DNA of 64,000 bases from Vibrio mangrovi (GCF_024346955.1 NZ_AP024883.1:1674001-1738000), one strand, 5' to 3'. Positions 1 through 8,205 are shown, counted from the stretch's first letter. Numbers and translations: made by a program. Notes: a model not told the origin generated them from the letters alone.

Positions 1-396
1 GTTGAAAACGGGCAGGCCAAAGTGCTTCAGGCTTTACCCCGGGGACAGAGAAGAGCTCTGACCGTTCCTTTGCCTTTTGTTGCCAGCGTAGATATGGCGG
101 CACAGCTTCCAAGGCAGAGTGCTTTCGGAATTGCCCGCCGTGCGCAGATTGACGTAAGTAAGGTCGACAGTGTGACACTCGATAATGAGTGGATGAATTG
201 GGAGGAAACACCGGCGAAACCGAAAGTTAAACGTTTGAAGGTGGTGAAAGCCAAAACGGCAGCAGACAGGTTCAAAGCCGCGACTGCAAAAACGGCGTCT
301 TCAGGTGGTCAGGTCATCAAAGATCAGCCAGTCAGTGACATGGCTAAGGCGGTTTTTGATTTGTTGCTTGAAGAAGGCGTCATTCGTCAGAAATAG
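1..396 (+). CDS. Electron transfer flavoprotein beta-like subunit, C-terminal part (5' end outside window)
   Basis: The reading frame is open from the first base, so this is the last 131 codons of a longer gene. The stretch PLPFVASVDMAAQLPR followed by FGIARRAQ resembles the conserved C-terminal part of EtfB proteins (PLPAVVT-D-R-N-PRYASLP-IMKA-K). A basic, Ala/Lys-rich linker and a short C-terminal helix follow. In pseudomonads a dedicated EtfA/EtfB pair accompanies dimethylglycine dehydrogenase (DgcAB) in the glycine betaine catabolic cluster. The BCCT transporter and gbcA/gbcB downstream therefore fit a role in passing electrons from dimethylglycine oxidation to the respiratory chain. The family assignment rests on remembered motif similarity over a short fragment and is moderate; the pathway role is inferred from neighbours. 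Confidence 0.55.
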   Translation, partial: VENGQAKVLQALPRGQRRALTVPLPFVASVDMAAQLPRQSAFGIARRAQIDVSKVDSVTLDNEWMNWEETPAKPKVKRLKVVKAKTAADRFKAATAKTASSGGQVIKDQPVSDMAKAVFDLLLEEGVIRQK

Positions 397-402
397 CGAG
401 CT

Positions 403-429
403 CATCCGGTGGCAGGGATTTACCGGATG
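403..429 (+). terminator. Hairpin after the EtfB-like gene
   Basis: CATCCGGT at 403-410 pairs perfectly with ACCGGATG at 422-429 across an 11-nt loop, seven bases after the stop codon. There is only an AAAA tail and no U-tract, so it may be a weak terminator or an mRNA-stabilising hairpin before the BCCT gene. Confidence 0.4.
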
Positions 430-481
430 AAAAGCGAACGTCTGTACATATCGTAGACAGATGGAATTCATGAGGGATCAA

Positions 482-2080
482 ATGAAAACGATAGTAGATT
501 CTCCAAAACGTCGAAAGCCCGTATCGCGTCTTAAGTATGACACGGATTATTGTGTCGGGCAGGATAACGTCAAGATCTGGGGGTTGGATATTCACAACCC
601 CGTATTCGGTATCAGTGTTGGTTTGATACTGTTATTTATTATCCTCACATTAGGTTTTCCTGAAGGAGCAAAAGCAGTACTGACACAGGCACGGAGCTGG
701 TCAATCAATCACTTTGACTGGCTGTTTATGGCGGGTTGTAACCTGTTTGTGCTCTTTTGTCTGGTTCTGCTGGTCTTACCGGTCGGTAAAATCCGTCTTG
801 GTGGGGTCAATGCAACACCGGAATTTTCGACTTTATCCTGGTTCAGTATGCTTTTTGCTGCGGGAATGGGGATTGGGCTGATGTTCTGGAGTGTTGCCGA
901 ACCGGTTGCTTATTATACCGACTGGTACGGTACGCCGCTGAATGTTGCGCCACGAACCGAAGATGGCAAAGTATTGGCACTGAGTGCCACAATGTACCAC
1001 TGGGGATTGCATCCATGGGCTATTTACGCAGTTGTCGGTCTGGCACTTGCATTTTTTGCCTATAACAAAGGATTACCTCTGACCATTCGTTCTGTATTCT
1101 ATCCGGTTCTCGGAAAACGTTGCTGGGGAACAATGGGGAACATCATTGATATCCTTGCTGTTCTGGCGACAATTTTCGGTCTGGCAACCTCTTTAGGTTT
1201 TGGTGCACAGCAGGCTGCCGGTGGTCTCAGCCATCTTTTTGGTATTAGTAATGGTCTCGGGACACAGATTGCCTTTATTGTTGTCGTCACTATGATTGCA
1301 ATTATTTCTGTTTCCCGCGGGCTTGATGGTGGCGTGAAAATACTCAGTAATATCAACATGCTGATGGCAGCTGCTTTGATTGCATTGCTGATCATCATCG
1401 GTCCGACAATGGAAATCTTCAAGACCGTCGGGACTATTACCCGTGGTTACGCCGAAAATTTCATTCCGCTGTCAAACTGGATTGGCCGGGAAGATACAGA
1501 CTGGTTCCATGGCTGGACAGTTTTCTACTGGGCATGGTGGGTTTCATGGTCACCATTTGTCGGTATGTTTATCGCCCGGGTTTCCAAAGGACGTACGGTG
1601 CGTGAATTTATCACCGCAGTACTGCTGATTCCTGCACTGGTTACAGTGATCTGGATGAGTGTGATGGGTGGTACGGCGATTGAGCAGGCAACAACAGGTG
1701 TCGGCGAACTGGCCAACGGTATCACTGATGTTTCTAAAGCGATGTTCCAGATGTTTGATAATCTGCCGATGACATCCTTGCTTTCCGTCATGGGGATTGC
1801 ACTGGTACTGCTGTTTTTCGTGACGTCATCGGACTCTGGTTCTTTGGTTATCGATAGCATTACCGCCGGCGGTAAAACTGATGTTCCGACCGCACAACGT
1901 GTACTATGGGCTTCACTGGAAGGCGTCATTGCCATCGCACTATTACTGGGCGGAGGCGATCAGGCTCTGACAGCATTGCAGGCCGGTGCGATAACAACCG
2001 GACTTCCGTTTACTCTGGTTCTGATTGTGATGTGCTGGAGTCTGTACCGGGGTCTTGCGACAGAGAAACATTTGTATTAG
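482..2080 (+). CDS. BCCT-family glycine betaine/choline transporter
   Basis: Inner-membrane secondary transporter of the betaine-choline-carnitine family, about 12 membrane segments over 532 residues. The BCCT signature lies in the segment WTVFYWAWWVSWSPFVGMF, followed by IARVSKGRTVREF; the glycine-rich GMGIGLMFWSVAEP of the substrate helix is also intact. ATG 482 is preferred over the in-frame ATGs at 461 and 470 because GAGGG lies about 6-10 bases upstream of it. The C-terminal tail is very short compared with osmosensing BCCT carriers such as BetP, which suggests uptake for catabolism rather than strongly osmoregulated uptake. Neighbouring EtfB-like, gbcA and gbcB genes point to glycine betaine as substrate, but choline or carnitine cannot be excluded from sequence. 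Confidence 0.9.
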   Translation: MKTIVDSPKRRKPVSRLKYDTDYCVGQDNVKIWGLDIHNPVFGISVGLILLFIILTLGFPEGAKAVLTQARSWSINHFDWLFMAGCNLFVLFCLVLLVLPVGKIRLGGVNATPEFSTLSWFSMLFAAGMGIGLMFWSVAEPVAYYTDWYGTPLNVAPRTEDGKVLALSATMYHWGLHPWAIYAVVGLALAFFAYNKGLPLTIRSVFYPVLGKRCWGTMGNIIDILAVLATIFGLATSLGFGAQQAAGGLSHLFGISNGLGTQIAFIVVVTMIAIISVSRGLDGGVKILSNINMLMAAALIALLIIIGPTMEIFKTVGTITRGYAENFIPLSNWIGREDTDWFHGWTVFYWAWWVSWSPFVGMFIARVSKGRTVREFITAVLLIPALVTVIWMSVMGGTAIEQATTGVGELANGITDVSKAMFQMFDNLPMTSLLSVMGIALVLLFFVTSSDSGSLVIDSITAGGKTDVPTAQRVLWASLEGVIAIALLLGGGDQALTALQAGAITTGLPFTLVLIVMCWSLYRGLATEKHLY

Positions 2081-2095
2081 AGAAACATTTGTATT
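2062..2095 (+). repeat. 17-bp tandem duplication across the BCCT stop codon
   Basis: AGAGAAACATTTGTATT occurs twice in perfect tandem (2062-2078 and 2079-2095). The first copy ends the BCCT gene with TAG. The second is followed by TAA in the register the ancestral stop would have had (TAT TAA). The duplication thus swapped the stop codon without changing the protein. It looks recent, because the copies are identical. Confidence 0.9.
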
Positions 2096-2161
2096 AAGAC
2101 ACTGGTGCTGAGAATATACACACTTAATATATTTGTACGAACGTGCTTTGACATGTAATGA

Positions 2162-2190
2162 AATCAGGGTTCAGTATCTGAACCCTGATT
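2162..2190 (+). terminator. Perfect 13-bp hairpin between BCCT gene and small ORF
   Basis: AATCAGGGTTCAG (2162-2174) pairs perfectly with 2178-2190 across a 3-base loop. No T-tract follows on the plus strand. It could end the BCCT transcript, stabilise a 3' end, or shape the 5' leader of the small gene at 2214. Confidence 0.5.
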
Positions 2191-2213
2191 GTTCCACACC
2201 AAGGAGAGAAATA

Positions 2214-2465
2214 ATGATGTATGCCGAACTGGTTGATATGGACGATTTCACTTTTATGATGGGGAAGTTTGGGATTGCCGCCAGTAACGAAGAAACCGAT
2301 TGTGATAAGCTCAAAGTACAAATAAAGGCTTGGTTAAATCAGGCAGATGAAAAGGAGTTGCGCTCTTTCTGGGAAACCATCGATCGGATTGAAGACGATG
2401 GCATTCTATTGCCGGATGTTGAAAATATTATTTGCTGGAGCCGTCAGCTTGATCTTCCCCGGTAG
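2214..2465 (+). CDS. Small acidic protein of unknown function (83 aa)
   Basis: I do not recognise this family. The start at ATG 2214 (or the adjacent ATG 2217) is supported by AAGGAG at 2201-2206. The protein is acidic, has no signal peptide or membrane segment, and looks mainly helical, with the central segment KLKVQIKAWLNQADEKELRSF. It sits alone between the BCCT gene and a rho-independent terminator, on the left flank of the fructoside cassette. Good ribosome-binding site, own terminator and plausible composition support a real gene; the function is open. Confidence 0.65.
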   Translation: MMYAELVDMDDFTFMMGKFGIAASNEETDCDKLKVQIKAWLNQADEKELRSFWETIDRIEDDGILLPDVENIICWSRQLDLPR

Positions 2466-2495
2466 CAATAGTTATATTTTTCTATCATTCGCGCA

Positions 2496-2525
2496 AAGGC
2501 CTCATCAGAGGTCTTTTTGTTTTTA
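2496..2525 (+). terminator. Rho-independent terminator of the small gene
   Basis: AAGGCCTC (2496-2503) pairs with GAGGTCTT (2508-2515) with one G-T wobble and a 4-base loop, followed by TTTTTGTTTTT. Confidence 0.8.
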
Positions 2526-2615
2526 TCCTCCCAAACAGGAATGGAATGTAGTCTGCCTTGGTATTGAAGGCATCTGGGGCTGCTTCAAATCCAGACAAAC
2601 ACGATTGATTTAAAC

Positions 2616-3314
2616 TTAACGTTTTAAATAATGCTGATACGTGTATTTTTCCGGATTCAGGCTTGTTCTCGTATACTCAAAAATTCTTCCATCGCTAAGT
2701 TTTCCAACTGAATGGATACGAATCAGAGGTCTATCTGGAGACACATCTAAAGAAGTGCAGATATTTTCGTCCGGCATAATCGCTTCAAAATCTTGAATTG
2801 CACCGTCAATTTTAAAACCCAAATCTTGTTCTAAATATTTGTATTTAGACCCTTCTAGCGAAAGAAGATTGATTTGTGGGAACAAGGCAACTGGCATATA
2901 TGAATCTTCGTAAATCGACGGGATATCATCGATCAACTTAATACGACGGATAAAGTACACCTTTTCTGAAGGGGCTATTTTTAAAAAACTGGCTATCTTT
3001 TCATCCGGAGACATCAACTGAAACTCCACAACCTTATAAACCAAACGCTTATCCGAATCCGCAAGCATTTCTTTGGTTGTAACAAGGTTCGACATGGAAT
3101 TGGCCATCGCTTTACTAATCACGCTAGAACCTGAACCCTGGCGTGTTTCGACCAACCCAAGTTTAACAAGCTCTTCAATAGCCTTACGTACTGTACTCCG
3201 GCTGACCGAATAGAGTTCAATCAGCTCTTTCTCTGTAGGCAAGGAATCTCCAATTTGTAACTCATCCGAATCAATACGAGCCTTTAGATCCAGCATTACT
3301 TTCTTATACAGCAT
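2616..3314 (-). CDS. GntR-family (UTRA) transcriptional regulator of the fructoside cassette
   Basis: One-component repressor of 232 residues. The N-terminal GntR winged helix is clear: LPTEKELIELYSVSRSTVRKA, then EELVKLGLVETRQGSGSSV with the G-x-G wing. The rest matches a UTRA ligand-binding domain, which in this family usually senses a sugar phosphate. The start at ATG 3314 has AAGGGGG just upstream; a longer TTG start (3338) lacks this. It is divergent from the PTS EIIBC and GH32 genes and is most likely their local regulator. The inducer would be a phosphorylated fructoside (inference). The gene, like its two partners, is visibly more A+T-rich than gbcA or the BCCT gene, which suggests acquisition as a unit. 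Confidence 0.88.
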   Translation of the reverse strand: MLYKKVMLDLKARIDSDELQIGDSLPTEKELIELYSVSRSTVRKAIEELVKLGLVETRQGSGSSVISKAMANSMSNLVTTKEMLADSDKRLVYKVVEFQLMSPDEKIASFLKIAPSEKVYFIRRIKLIDDIPSIYEDSYMPVALFPQINLLSLEGSKYKYLEQDLGFKIDGAIQDFEAIMPDENICTSLDVSPDRPLIRIHSVGKLSDGRIFEYTRTSLNPEKYTYQHYLKR

Positions 3315-3565
3315 GATTCCCCCTTTGTTTGTTGCCAATCATTATTACATACAAAAGATACAAATCAATAACCAATTAGCCCTTATCAACCAAAAGTAAC
3401 TTGCCCATTACTCATCATAGCTTGTTACTAATTTATATCTTTAAAAATAAATTGATCATGATCTCGATTCTATTTAGTTTAATTTGTTATTTATTTGTCA
3501 TTATGAATAATCACCAAAGCAGACATCATTACTAAATGAAAAAGAAACAAAAATACGGTGGTCAT
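3315..3565. promoter_or_regulatory. Divergent control region of GntR and fructoside PTS
   Basis: A+T-rich 251-bp intergenic region expected to hold both promoters. Inverted AGTAAC / GTTACT arms occur about 3401-3430, and there is a perfect 10-bp palindrome GATCATGATC at 3454-3463. Either might be an operator, but neither matches a GntR/UTRA consensus that I can name. No clear CRP site was seen. Confidence 0.4.
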
Positions 3566-4933
3566 ATGAACATAGAGAAGATATCCAGAGACTTGATTCC
3601 CTTATTGGGAGGGAAAGAGAACATTAGTAGTGCCGCTCATTGTGCCACTCGATTGAGACTCGTCCTTGTTGATGATAGTCAGTTAAACCAAGCAGAAATC
3701 GATAACGTTGAAGGTGTTAAAGGTTGTTTTGTCAACGCCGGACAAATTCAGATCATTTTTGGGACAGGGCTAGTCAACAAAGTGTATGCGGAGTTTGTTT
3801 CTCAGATCGGTTTAAGTGAAACATCAAAGGCTGAGCTCACCAATATCGCGACACAAAAGCTTAATCCTTTTCAGCGCATAGCCCGACTTTTATCAAACAT
3901 CTTCGTACCCATTATTCCGGCTATAGCATCAGCAGGTCTACTCATGGGATTGCTTGGCCTTGTTCGTTCCAATGGTTGGGCAGCACCCGACAGTGCATTA
4001 TTTATCATGTTGGATATGTGCAGTTCCGCTGCCTTTATAATTTTGCCGATCCTGATTGGTTTTACCTCCGCTAAAGAATTTGGCGGTAATCCATTTCTAG
4101 GTGCCGTTTTAGGGGGCATTCTGACTCATCCGGCGTTAACTAATGCCTGGGGAGTGGCTTCCGGCTACAACACCATGGACTTTTTCGGTATTGATGTGGC
4201 TATGATTGGCTATCAAGGTACTGTATTTCCAGTGCTACTCGCCGCTTGGTTTATGAGTAACGTTGAGAAGCAGCTGCGTCGTATTGTTCCTGATTCTATC
4301 GATCTTATCGTTACCCCTTTTGTTACAGTCATCCTAACTGGTTTTGTCGCATTGTTGTTCATAGGTCCTGTCGGGCGAGCACTCGGTGATGGCATCACTC
4401 TCTCACTCAGCTTTATCTATGAACACATTGGCTGGCTTGCTGGTTTTTTGTTTGGCGGTACCTACTCAATGATTGTCATTACCGGTATCCACCACAGCTT
4501 CCATGCAATTGAAGCTGGCCTGCTAACCAACCCTGAAGTGGGAGTAAACTTCCTGTTACCTATCTGGTCGATGGCTAACGTGGCGCAAGGTGGCGCATGT
4601 CTTGCGGTAGCATTTAAAGTAAAAGATACCAAAGTTAAGGCCATAGCCGTTCCAGCGGGCATTTCCTGTATGTTGGGCATTACAGAAGCGGCTATCTTCG
4701 GTGTGAATTTACGCTATGGAAAACCATTCCTTGCGGCACTTATTGGCGGTGCTTTGGGCGGTGCATACGTTGTATTAACCAAAGTTGGTATGACAGCCGT
4801 AGGAATGACAGGTATTCCGGGCATGGTTATCACGCAACCTAGTAGTTTGCTGAACTATATTATTGGCATGTGTATCGCCTTTGGAGGTGCATTTGTTATT
4901 TCTTACCTCATCTCTGCGGTTAACAAAAAATAA
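3566..4933 (+). CDS. PTS sugar transporter EIIBC, sucrose/fructoside type
   Basis: Membrane permease that imports and phosphorylates a sugar. Residues 1-85 form an EIIB domain with the phosphorylated cysteine at C26 in AAHCATRLRL. The rest is a roughly ten-segment EIIC domain of the glucoside/sucrose superfamily, with the GITEAAIFGVNLRYGKPF motif near the C-terminus. No EIIA domain is present, as in sucrose systems, so it probably borrows EIIA-Glc (Crr) encoded elsewhere. ATG 3566 is preferred to ATG 3536 because GGTGG lies just upstream of it while nothing SD-like precedes 3536. GH32 follows 53 bp downstream, so the substrate is probably a beta-fructoside such as sucrose or a short fructan; the exact sugar is unknown. 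Confidence 0.88.
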   Translation: MNIEKISRDLIPLLGGKENISSAAHCATRLRLVLVDDSQLNQAEIDNVEGVKGCFVNAGQIQIIFGTGLVNKVYAEFVSQIGLSETSKAELTNIATQKLNPFQRIARLLSNIFVPIIPAIASAGLLMGLLGLVRSNGWAAPDSALFIMLDMCSSAAFIILPILIGFTSAKEFGGNPFLGAVLGGILTHPALTNAWGVASGYNTMDFFGIDVAMIGYQGTVFPVLLAAWFMSNVEKQLRRIVPDSIDLIVTPFVTVILTGFVALLFIGPVGRALGDGITLSLSFIYEHIGWLAGFLFGGTYSMIVITGIHHSFHAIEAGLLTNPEVGVNFLLPIWSMANVAQGGACLAVAFKVKDTKVKAIAVPAGISCMLGITEAAIFGVNLRYGKPFLAALIGGALGGAYVVLTKVGMTAVGMTGIPGMVITQPSSLLNYIIGMCIAFGGAFVISYLISAVNKK

Positions 4934-4986
4934 GCACGAGTTATTCGTTTTCACTTTGCAATATAGATATAAGAAGAGATTTGTTT

Positions 4987-6375
4987 ATGTATAAGATTTT
5001 TTATCAACCCGAAGGCTACTGGTTTGGCGACTGCATGCCCTATTGTGAAGATGGTGTGTTTTATCTTTACCATCAGCGTGATACTCGTAATCCAGGCCCG
5101 ATGGGCGAACCTTTTGGCTGGTCACTTTGTACCACATCAGATTTTCGCCATTATCAAGAACATGGCACTGCGATAGAACATGGTTCAAATGATGATCAAG
5201 ACCAGTACATCTATGCGGGTAGCGTGTACCAAACATCCCAAGACACCTATACCGCTTTCTATACGGGCGCCAATAAAATATTCAAAAAGAAAGGCATTCC
5301 TTCGCAAAAGCTAATGCAGGCAACTAGCCATGATTTAATTAATTGGCAAAAGAATGGGAATGCAGAACAGATCGTGCCACAAGAAGGCTACGACGTATTT
5401 GCTTGGCGTGACCCGTTTATTGTCTGGAATGATGAGAAAGAAGAGTATTTGCTGGTGCTCGGAGCCAGAGCCCCTAGTGATAACAGAGAACGTACCGGTC
5501 GTTTAGTTTCTTTTACCAGTAAAGATATGAACAAATGGGACTTTCAGGGAGACTTCTGGTATCCGGGATTGTTCACCATGATTGAAATGCCTGAGCTATT
5601 TAAAATTGGCGAGTGGTGGTATCTGATTGTTTCTGAGTTCAGTGACAAAAACAAAATGATTTATCGAATGAGTCGCAGCCTCGATGGCCCTTGGATTGCA
5701 CCTCATGATGATGCTTTTGATGGCAGAGCATATTATGCAGGCCGCACAGCGACGAATGGCTCCAATCGTATTCTCTTCGGATGGGTGCCAACAAAAGAGA
5801 ATAATGATGATTTGGGCAACTATGAATGGGGAGGCACTTTCGTTCCTCAAGAAATTTACCAACGACCAGACTACTCGCTGGGCGTAAAACCTGTTAAATC
5901 GGTACTGGATGCATTTTGTATTAAGACGGCGTTGGCAGATGTCCATTTACAAACGATTGATACTCATAAAACACATGTTCTCACTGAGAACAGTTCAACC
6001 TGTTTCACTCTTGAAGCAACCGTGAAAATTGCAGCAGGTACTCGTGGTTTCTCTATTTTTATTTATGGAAATGAATTGGAAGAGGCTTATGAATACCGTT
6101 TTTCTCTTAACGAAAAACAGCTTACTTTCGACAAAACACCAAACTGGCCTTGGTACCAATATATGAATAAGGGACTGGAGCGACCAATTAATCTGCAAAA
6201 TGATACCGAGTACAAACTATGTATCATCGTTGATGACGATATCGCTGTTCTGTACATCAATGGCACGGCATTGAGTGTTCGAATGTATCAAAAACCGGGC
6301 ACAAATCTTAGTGCCGGAGTTACCGATGGTGATATCGAGTTAACTAACATTGTGTTGTCTAAACTGGAACAATAA
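4987..6375 (+). CDS. Glycoside hydrolase family 32 (cytoplasmic beta-fructosidase / sucrose-6-phosphate hydrolase type)
   Basis: 462-residue GH32 enzyme without signal peptide, so it acts in the cytoplasm. Catalytic elements can be placed: nucleophile D15 in YWFGDCMPY (replacing the usual WMNDPNG), transition-state Asp in the RDP triad at 141-143, and acid/base E200 in MIEMPEL (replacing ECP). A C-terminal beta-sandwich of about 150 residues follows the five-bladed propeller. The atypical nucleophile and acid/base boxes separate it from the classic ScrB/SacA/CscA enzymes. The likely reaction is release of fructose from a PTS-phosphorylated fructoside. ATG 4987 is preferred to TTG 4981. Substrate is inferred, not shown. 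Confidence 0.85.
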   Translation: MYKIFYQPEGYWFGDCMPYCEDGVFYLYHQRDTRNPGPMGEPFGWSLCTTSDFRHYQEHGTAIEHGSNDDQDQYIYAGSVYQTSQDTYTAFYTGANKIFKKKGIPSQKLMQATSHDLINWQKNGNAEQIVPQEGYDVFAWRDPFIVWNDEKEEYLLVLGARAPSDNRERTGRLVSFTSKDMNKWDFQGDFWYPGLFTMIEMPELFKIGEWWYLIVSEFSDKNKMIYRMSRSLDGPWIAPHDDAFDGRAYYAGRTATNGSNRILFGWVPTKENNDDLGNYEWGGTFVPQEIYQRPDYSLGVKPVKSVLDAFCIKTALADVHLQTIDTHKTHVLTENSSTCFTLEATVKIAAGTRGFSIFIYGNELEEAYEYRFSLNEKQLTFDKTPNWPWYQYMNKGLERPINLQNDTEYKLCIIVDDDIAVLYINGTALSVRMYQKPGTNLSAGVTDGDIELTNIVLSKLEQ

Positions 6376-6384
6376 CGGATAACG

Positions 6385-6415
6385 GTGATGGTCATCTAAA
6401 ATAGATGTCCATCAC
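6385..6415 (+). terminator. Hairpin ending the PTS-GH32 operon
   Basis: GTGATGG (6385-6391) pairs with CCATCAC (6409-6415) and CATCT with AGATG inside, separated by T-T mismatches. Only a short T-rich tail (TGTTTAT) follows. Confidence 0.6.
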
Positions 6416-6483
6416 TGTTTATAACCACCAATATAGTAGCCACTTTTAGAATGAGAAAAAGTATGAGATTTCTTAGCTCAATT

Positions 6484-6504
6484 CACCCCGACATTGTCGG
6501 GGTG
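6484..6504. other. Perfect GC-rich hairpin at the right flank of the fructoside cassette
   Basis: CACCCCGAC (6484-6492) pairs perfectly with 6496-6504 across ATT. It has no T-tract on either strand. It is the first of three closely spaced hairpins between the convergent GH32 and gbcA genes. Confidence 0.5.
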
Positions 6505-6544
6505 TGGATAGAGACGGCCAGATAAAACAGGCTATCTATAAAGC

Positions 6545-6567
6545 AGAAGCCCCATTGCGGGGCTTCT
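6545..6567 (-). terminator. Terminator of gbcA
   Basis: AGAAGCCCC (6545-6553) and GGGGCTTCT (6559-6567) form a perfect 9-bp stem with a 5-base loop. Read on the minus strand it comes about 40 bases after the gbcA stop and is followed by GCTTTAT. Confidence 0.65.
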
Positions 6568-6570
6568 TAG

Positions 6571-6594
6571 ACATCTGCCTGAGCAGATGTTTTG
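6571..6594. other. Third hairpin between GH32 and gbcA
   Basis: ACATCTGC (6571-6578) pairs perfectly with GCAGATGT (6583-6590). A TTT run follows on the plus strand, so it could act as a backstop terminator against read-through from the GH32 operon into gbcA. Confidence 0.5.
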
Positions 6595-6607
6595 GGGGAG
6601 CCGGAGA

Positions 6608-7882
6608 TTATTTCTTGGTTTCTTCCAGATTATTCAGAACGCGATCTGAATACCAGTCGATAAAGTTAATTACACCGAACTCAAACGTTTGTGAGTAAGG
6701 TCCTGGCTCATAACCAAGTGAGTTGATACCACGTTGGTTCTCTTCACCCAGAATACGGTCCTGATCGTTGGTAGCATCCCAAACCTGACGCAAACGCTCC
6801 GGATCATAATCCTGACCTTCGATTGCATCTTTGTGCACGAACCATTTGGTTGTCACCATACTTTCCTGAGCCGAAATCGGCAGTACCCGGAAGACAATGA
6901 AATGGTCACTTTGCATGTGGTTCCATGAGTTTGGTAAGTGCAGGATACGCAGAGAACCAAGTTGACGGTTTTTGATGCGGCCCAGCAGTTTTTCACAACC
7001 CTGATTACCGTCAATGGTCATTACTTCTGTGCCTTCTTTCAACGGCATACGGACCAGTCGGTTACGGACACCGAAGTTTTTGTGCTCATGAGGAATTTTC
7101 TCTGCATCCCATTCACTCGCCATGCGTTTGTAGTGAGCAAGGAACTCTTCAGAAGCGCGAGGATCGTTTGTATCATCCCATTCCAGCAGCGTATTCAGAA
7201 GCTCTGGGTGGCTACCGGCACAGTGATAACACTCACGGTTGTTTTCGATAACCAGTTTCCAGTTGGCTTTTTCGTACATGTTGGATTCAACCGCAAGTTT
7301 GGTGTTTTCCACATCATACGGTTCCATGTACTCTTCAAGTGTTGCCAGAAACTCATCGAAATCAGATTCAGGTGGGGTATCGCCCATACAGATAAAGATA
7401 AATCCGCCAGCTGTTTTACAGTGAACAGAGCGCAGCTTATGTTTTGACATGTCAAAATCATCGCCCATTTCTGTTCCTGCATAGAGCAGATTACCTTTAG
7501 TGTTATAAGTCCACTGGTGGTAAGGACAGACAAGGTTCGCAACTTTTCCCCGGTGTTCCAGACAGATGCGGGAACCACGGTGCCGACAGGTATTGTGAAA
7601 AGCATTCACGGAACCATCAGCATCACGGACAATCAGAACCGGGTTTTGAGCAATCTCAACAGTAAAGTAATCACCTTTACTGGGGATTTCACTCGTCATC
7701 CCGACAAACAACCATTCCTTCTGAAAGATCTCTTCCACATCAATCCGGAACATTAACGGATCATTATATAAGGGACGTGGTAATGAGTAATTCGGTTTAC
7801 GTTCACTCAGTAGTTCGGTCATTTTATCGCGGGCTATATCCAAACTTGCATAGCTAATATTGAGTAAATCATTCTGTGTCAT
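6608..7882 (-). CDS. gbcA: Glycine betaine monooxygenase, Rieske oxygenase subunit
   Basis: 424-residue Rieske non-haem iron oxygenase that oxidatively demethylates glycine betaine to dimethylglycine and formaldehyde. The Rieske [2Fe-2S] ligands are visible as C99, H101, C119 and H122 (CRHRG and CPYHQW). The mononuclear iron site is in NNRECYHCAGSHPEL with H220 and H225. The stretches ECYHC-SHPELL-TLLEWDDTNDPRAS and VWDATNDQDR / ENQRGINS closely match what I know of Pseudomonas GbcA, making this more specific than a generic ring-hydroxylating oxygenase. It is divergent from its reductase gbcB across a 323-bp control region and lies near a BCCT transporter. Related carnitine or proline-betaine demethylases are the main alternatives. 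Confidence 0.93.
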   Translation of the reverse strand: MTQNDLLNISYASLDIARDKMTELLSERKPNYSLPRPLYNDPLMFRIDVEEIFQKEWLFVGMTSEIPSKGDYFTVEIAQNPVLIVRDADGSVNAFHNTCRHRGSRICLEHRGKVANLVCPYHQWTYNTKGNLLYAGTEMGDDFDMSKHKLRSVHCKTAGGFIFICMGDTPPESDFDEFLATLEEYMEPYDVENTKLAVESNMYEKANWKLVIENNRECYHCAGSHPELLNTLLEWDDTNDPRASEEFLAHYKRMASEWDAEKIPHEHKNFGVRNRLVRMPLKEGTEVMTIDGNQGCEKLLGRIKNRQLGSLRILHLPNSWNHMQSDHFIVFRVLPISAQESMVTTKWFVHKDAIEGQDYDPERLRQVWDATNDQDRILGEENQRGINSLGYEPGPYSQTFEFGVINFIDWYSDRVLNNLEETKK

Positions 7883-8205
7883 TGCTTCTATCTTCTTATC
7901 AGGGGGTTAGTGTTATACCCGAGCCGGGCTTCCTTGCTACATGTCTCAATCCCCGCCCTTACAAAAAATAAGGGAATGAGTCAGTGTCTTGGCGTATCGT
8001 GCACGTTTATATTATTCAGGAAGAGTCTATACACGACATGTAATGATGCTGTTTGAGACAAAGAGAAAAAAAAAACAAAATAAATGACTGTATTAGACAA
8101 TAGGACGTCGTTAAGAGATAAATGCATTTTTGCGTATGCCTGAACAATACGACCAACCTCCATGGAGGGATATAATAATACAACACCGTTGCGGAGATGC
8201 CGGAT
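7883..8205. promoter_or_regulatory. Divergent control region of gbcA and gbcB
   Basis: 323 bp without a gene, expected to hold both promoters. A perfect 12-bp palindrome CCTCCATGGAGG lies at 8157-8168, about 40 bases before the gbcB start. TGTCTCAA (about 7939-7946) and its inverse TTGAGACA (about 8052) form a distant inverted pair. In Pseudomonas the AraC-type regulator GbdR controls these genes; I cannot match its site here with confidence. Confidence 0.45.

Noticed and set aside
6938..7447. 169-codon open frame on the plus strand
   Set aside because: It lies entirely antisense to gbcA, has no ribosome-binding site and no recognisable domain; a shadow of the real gene.
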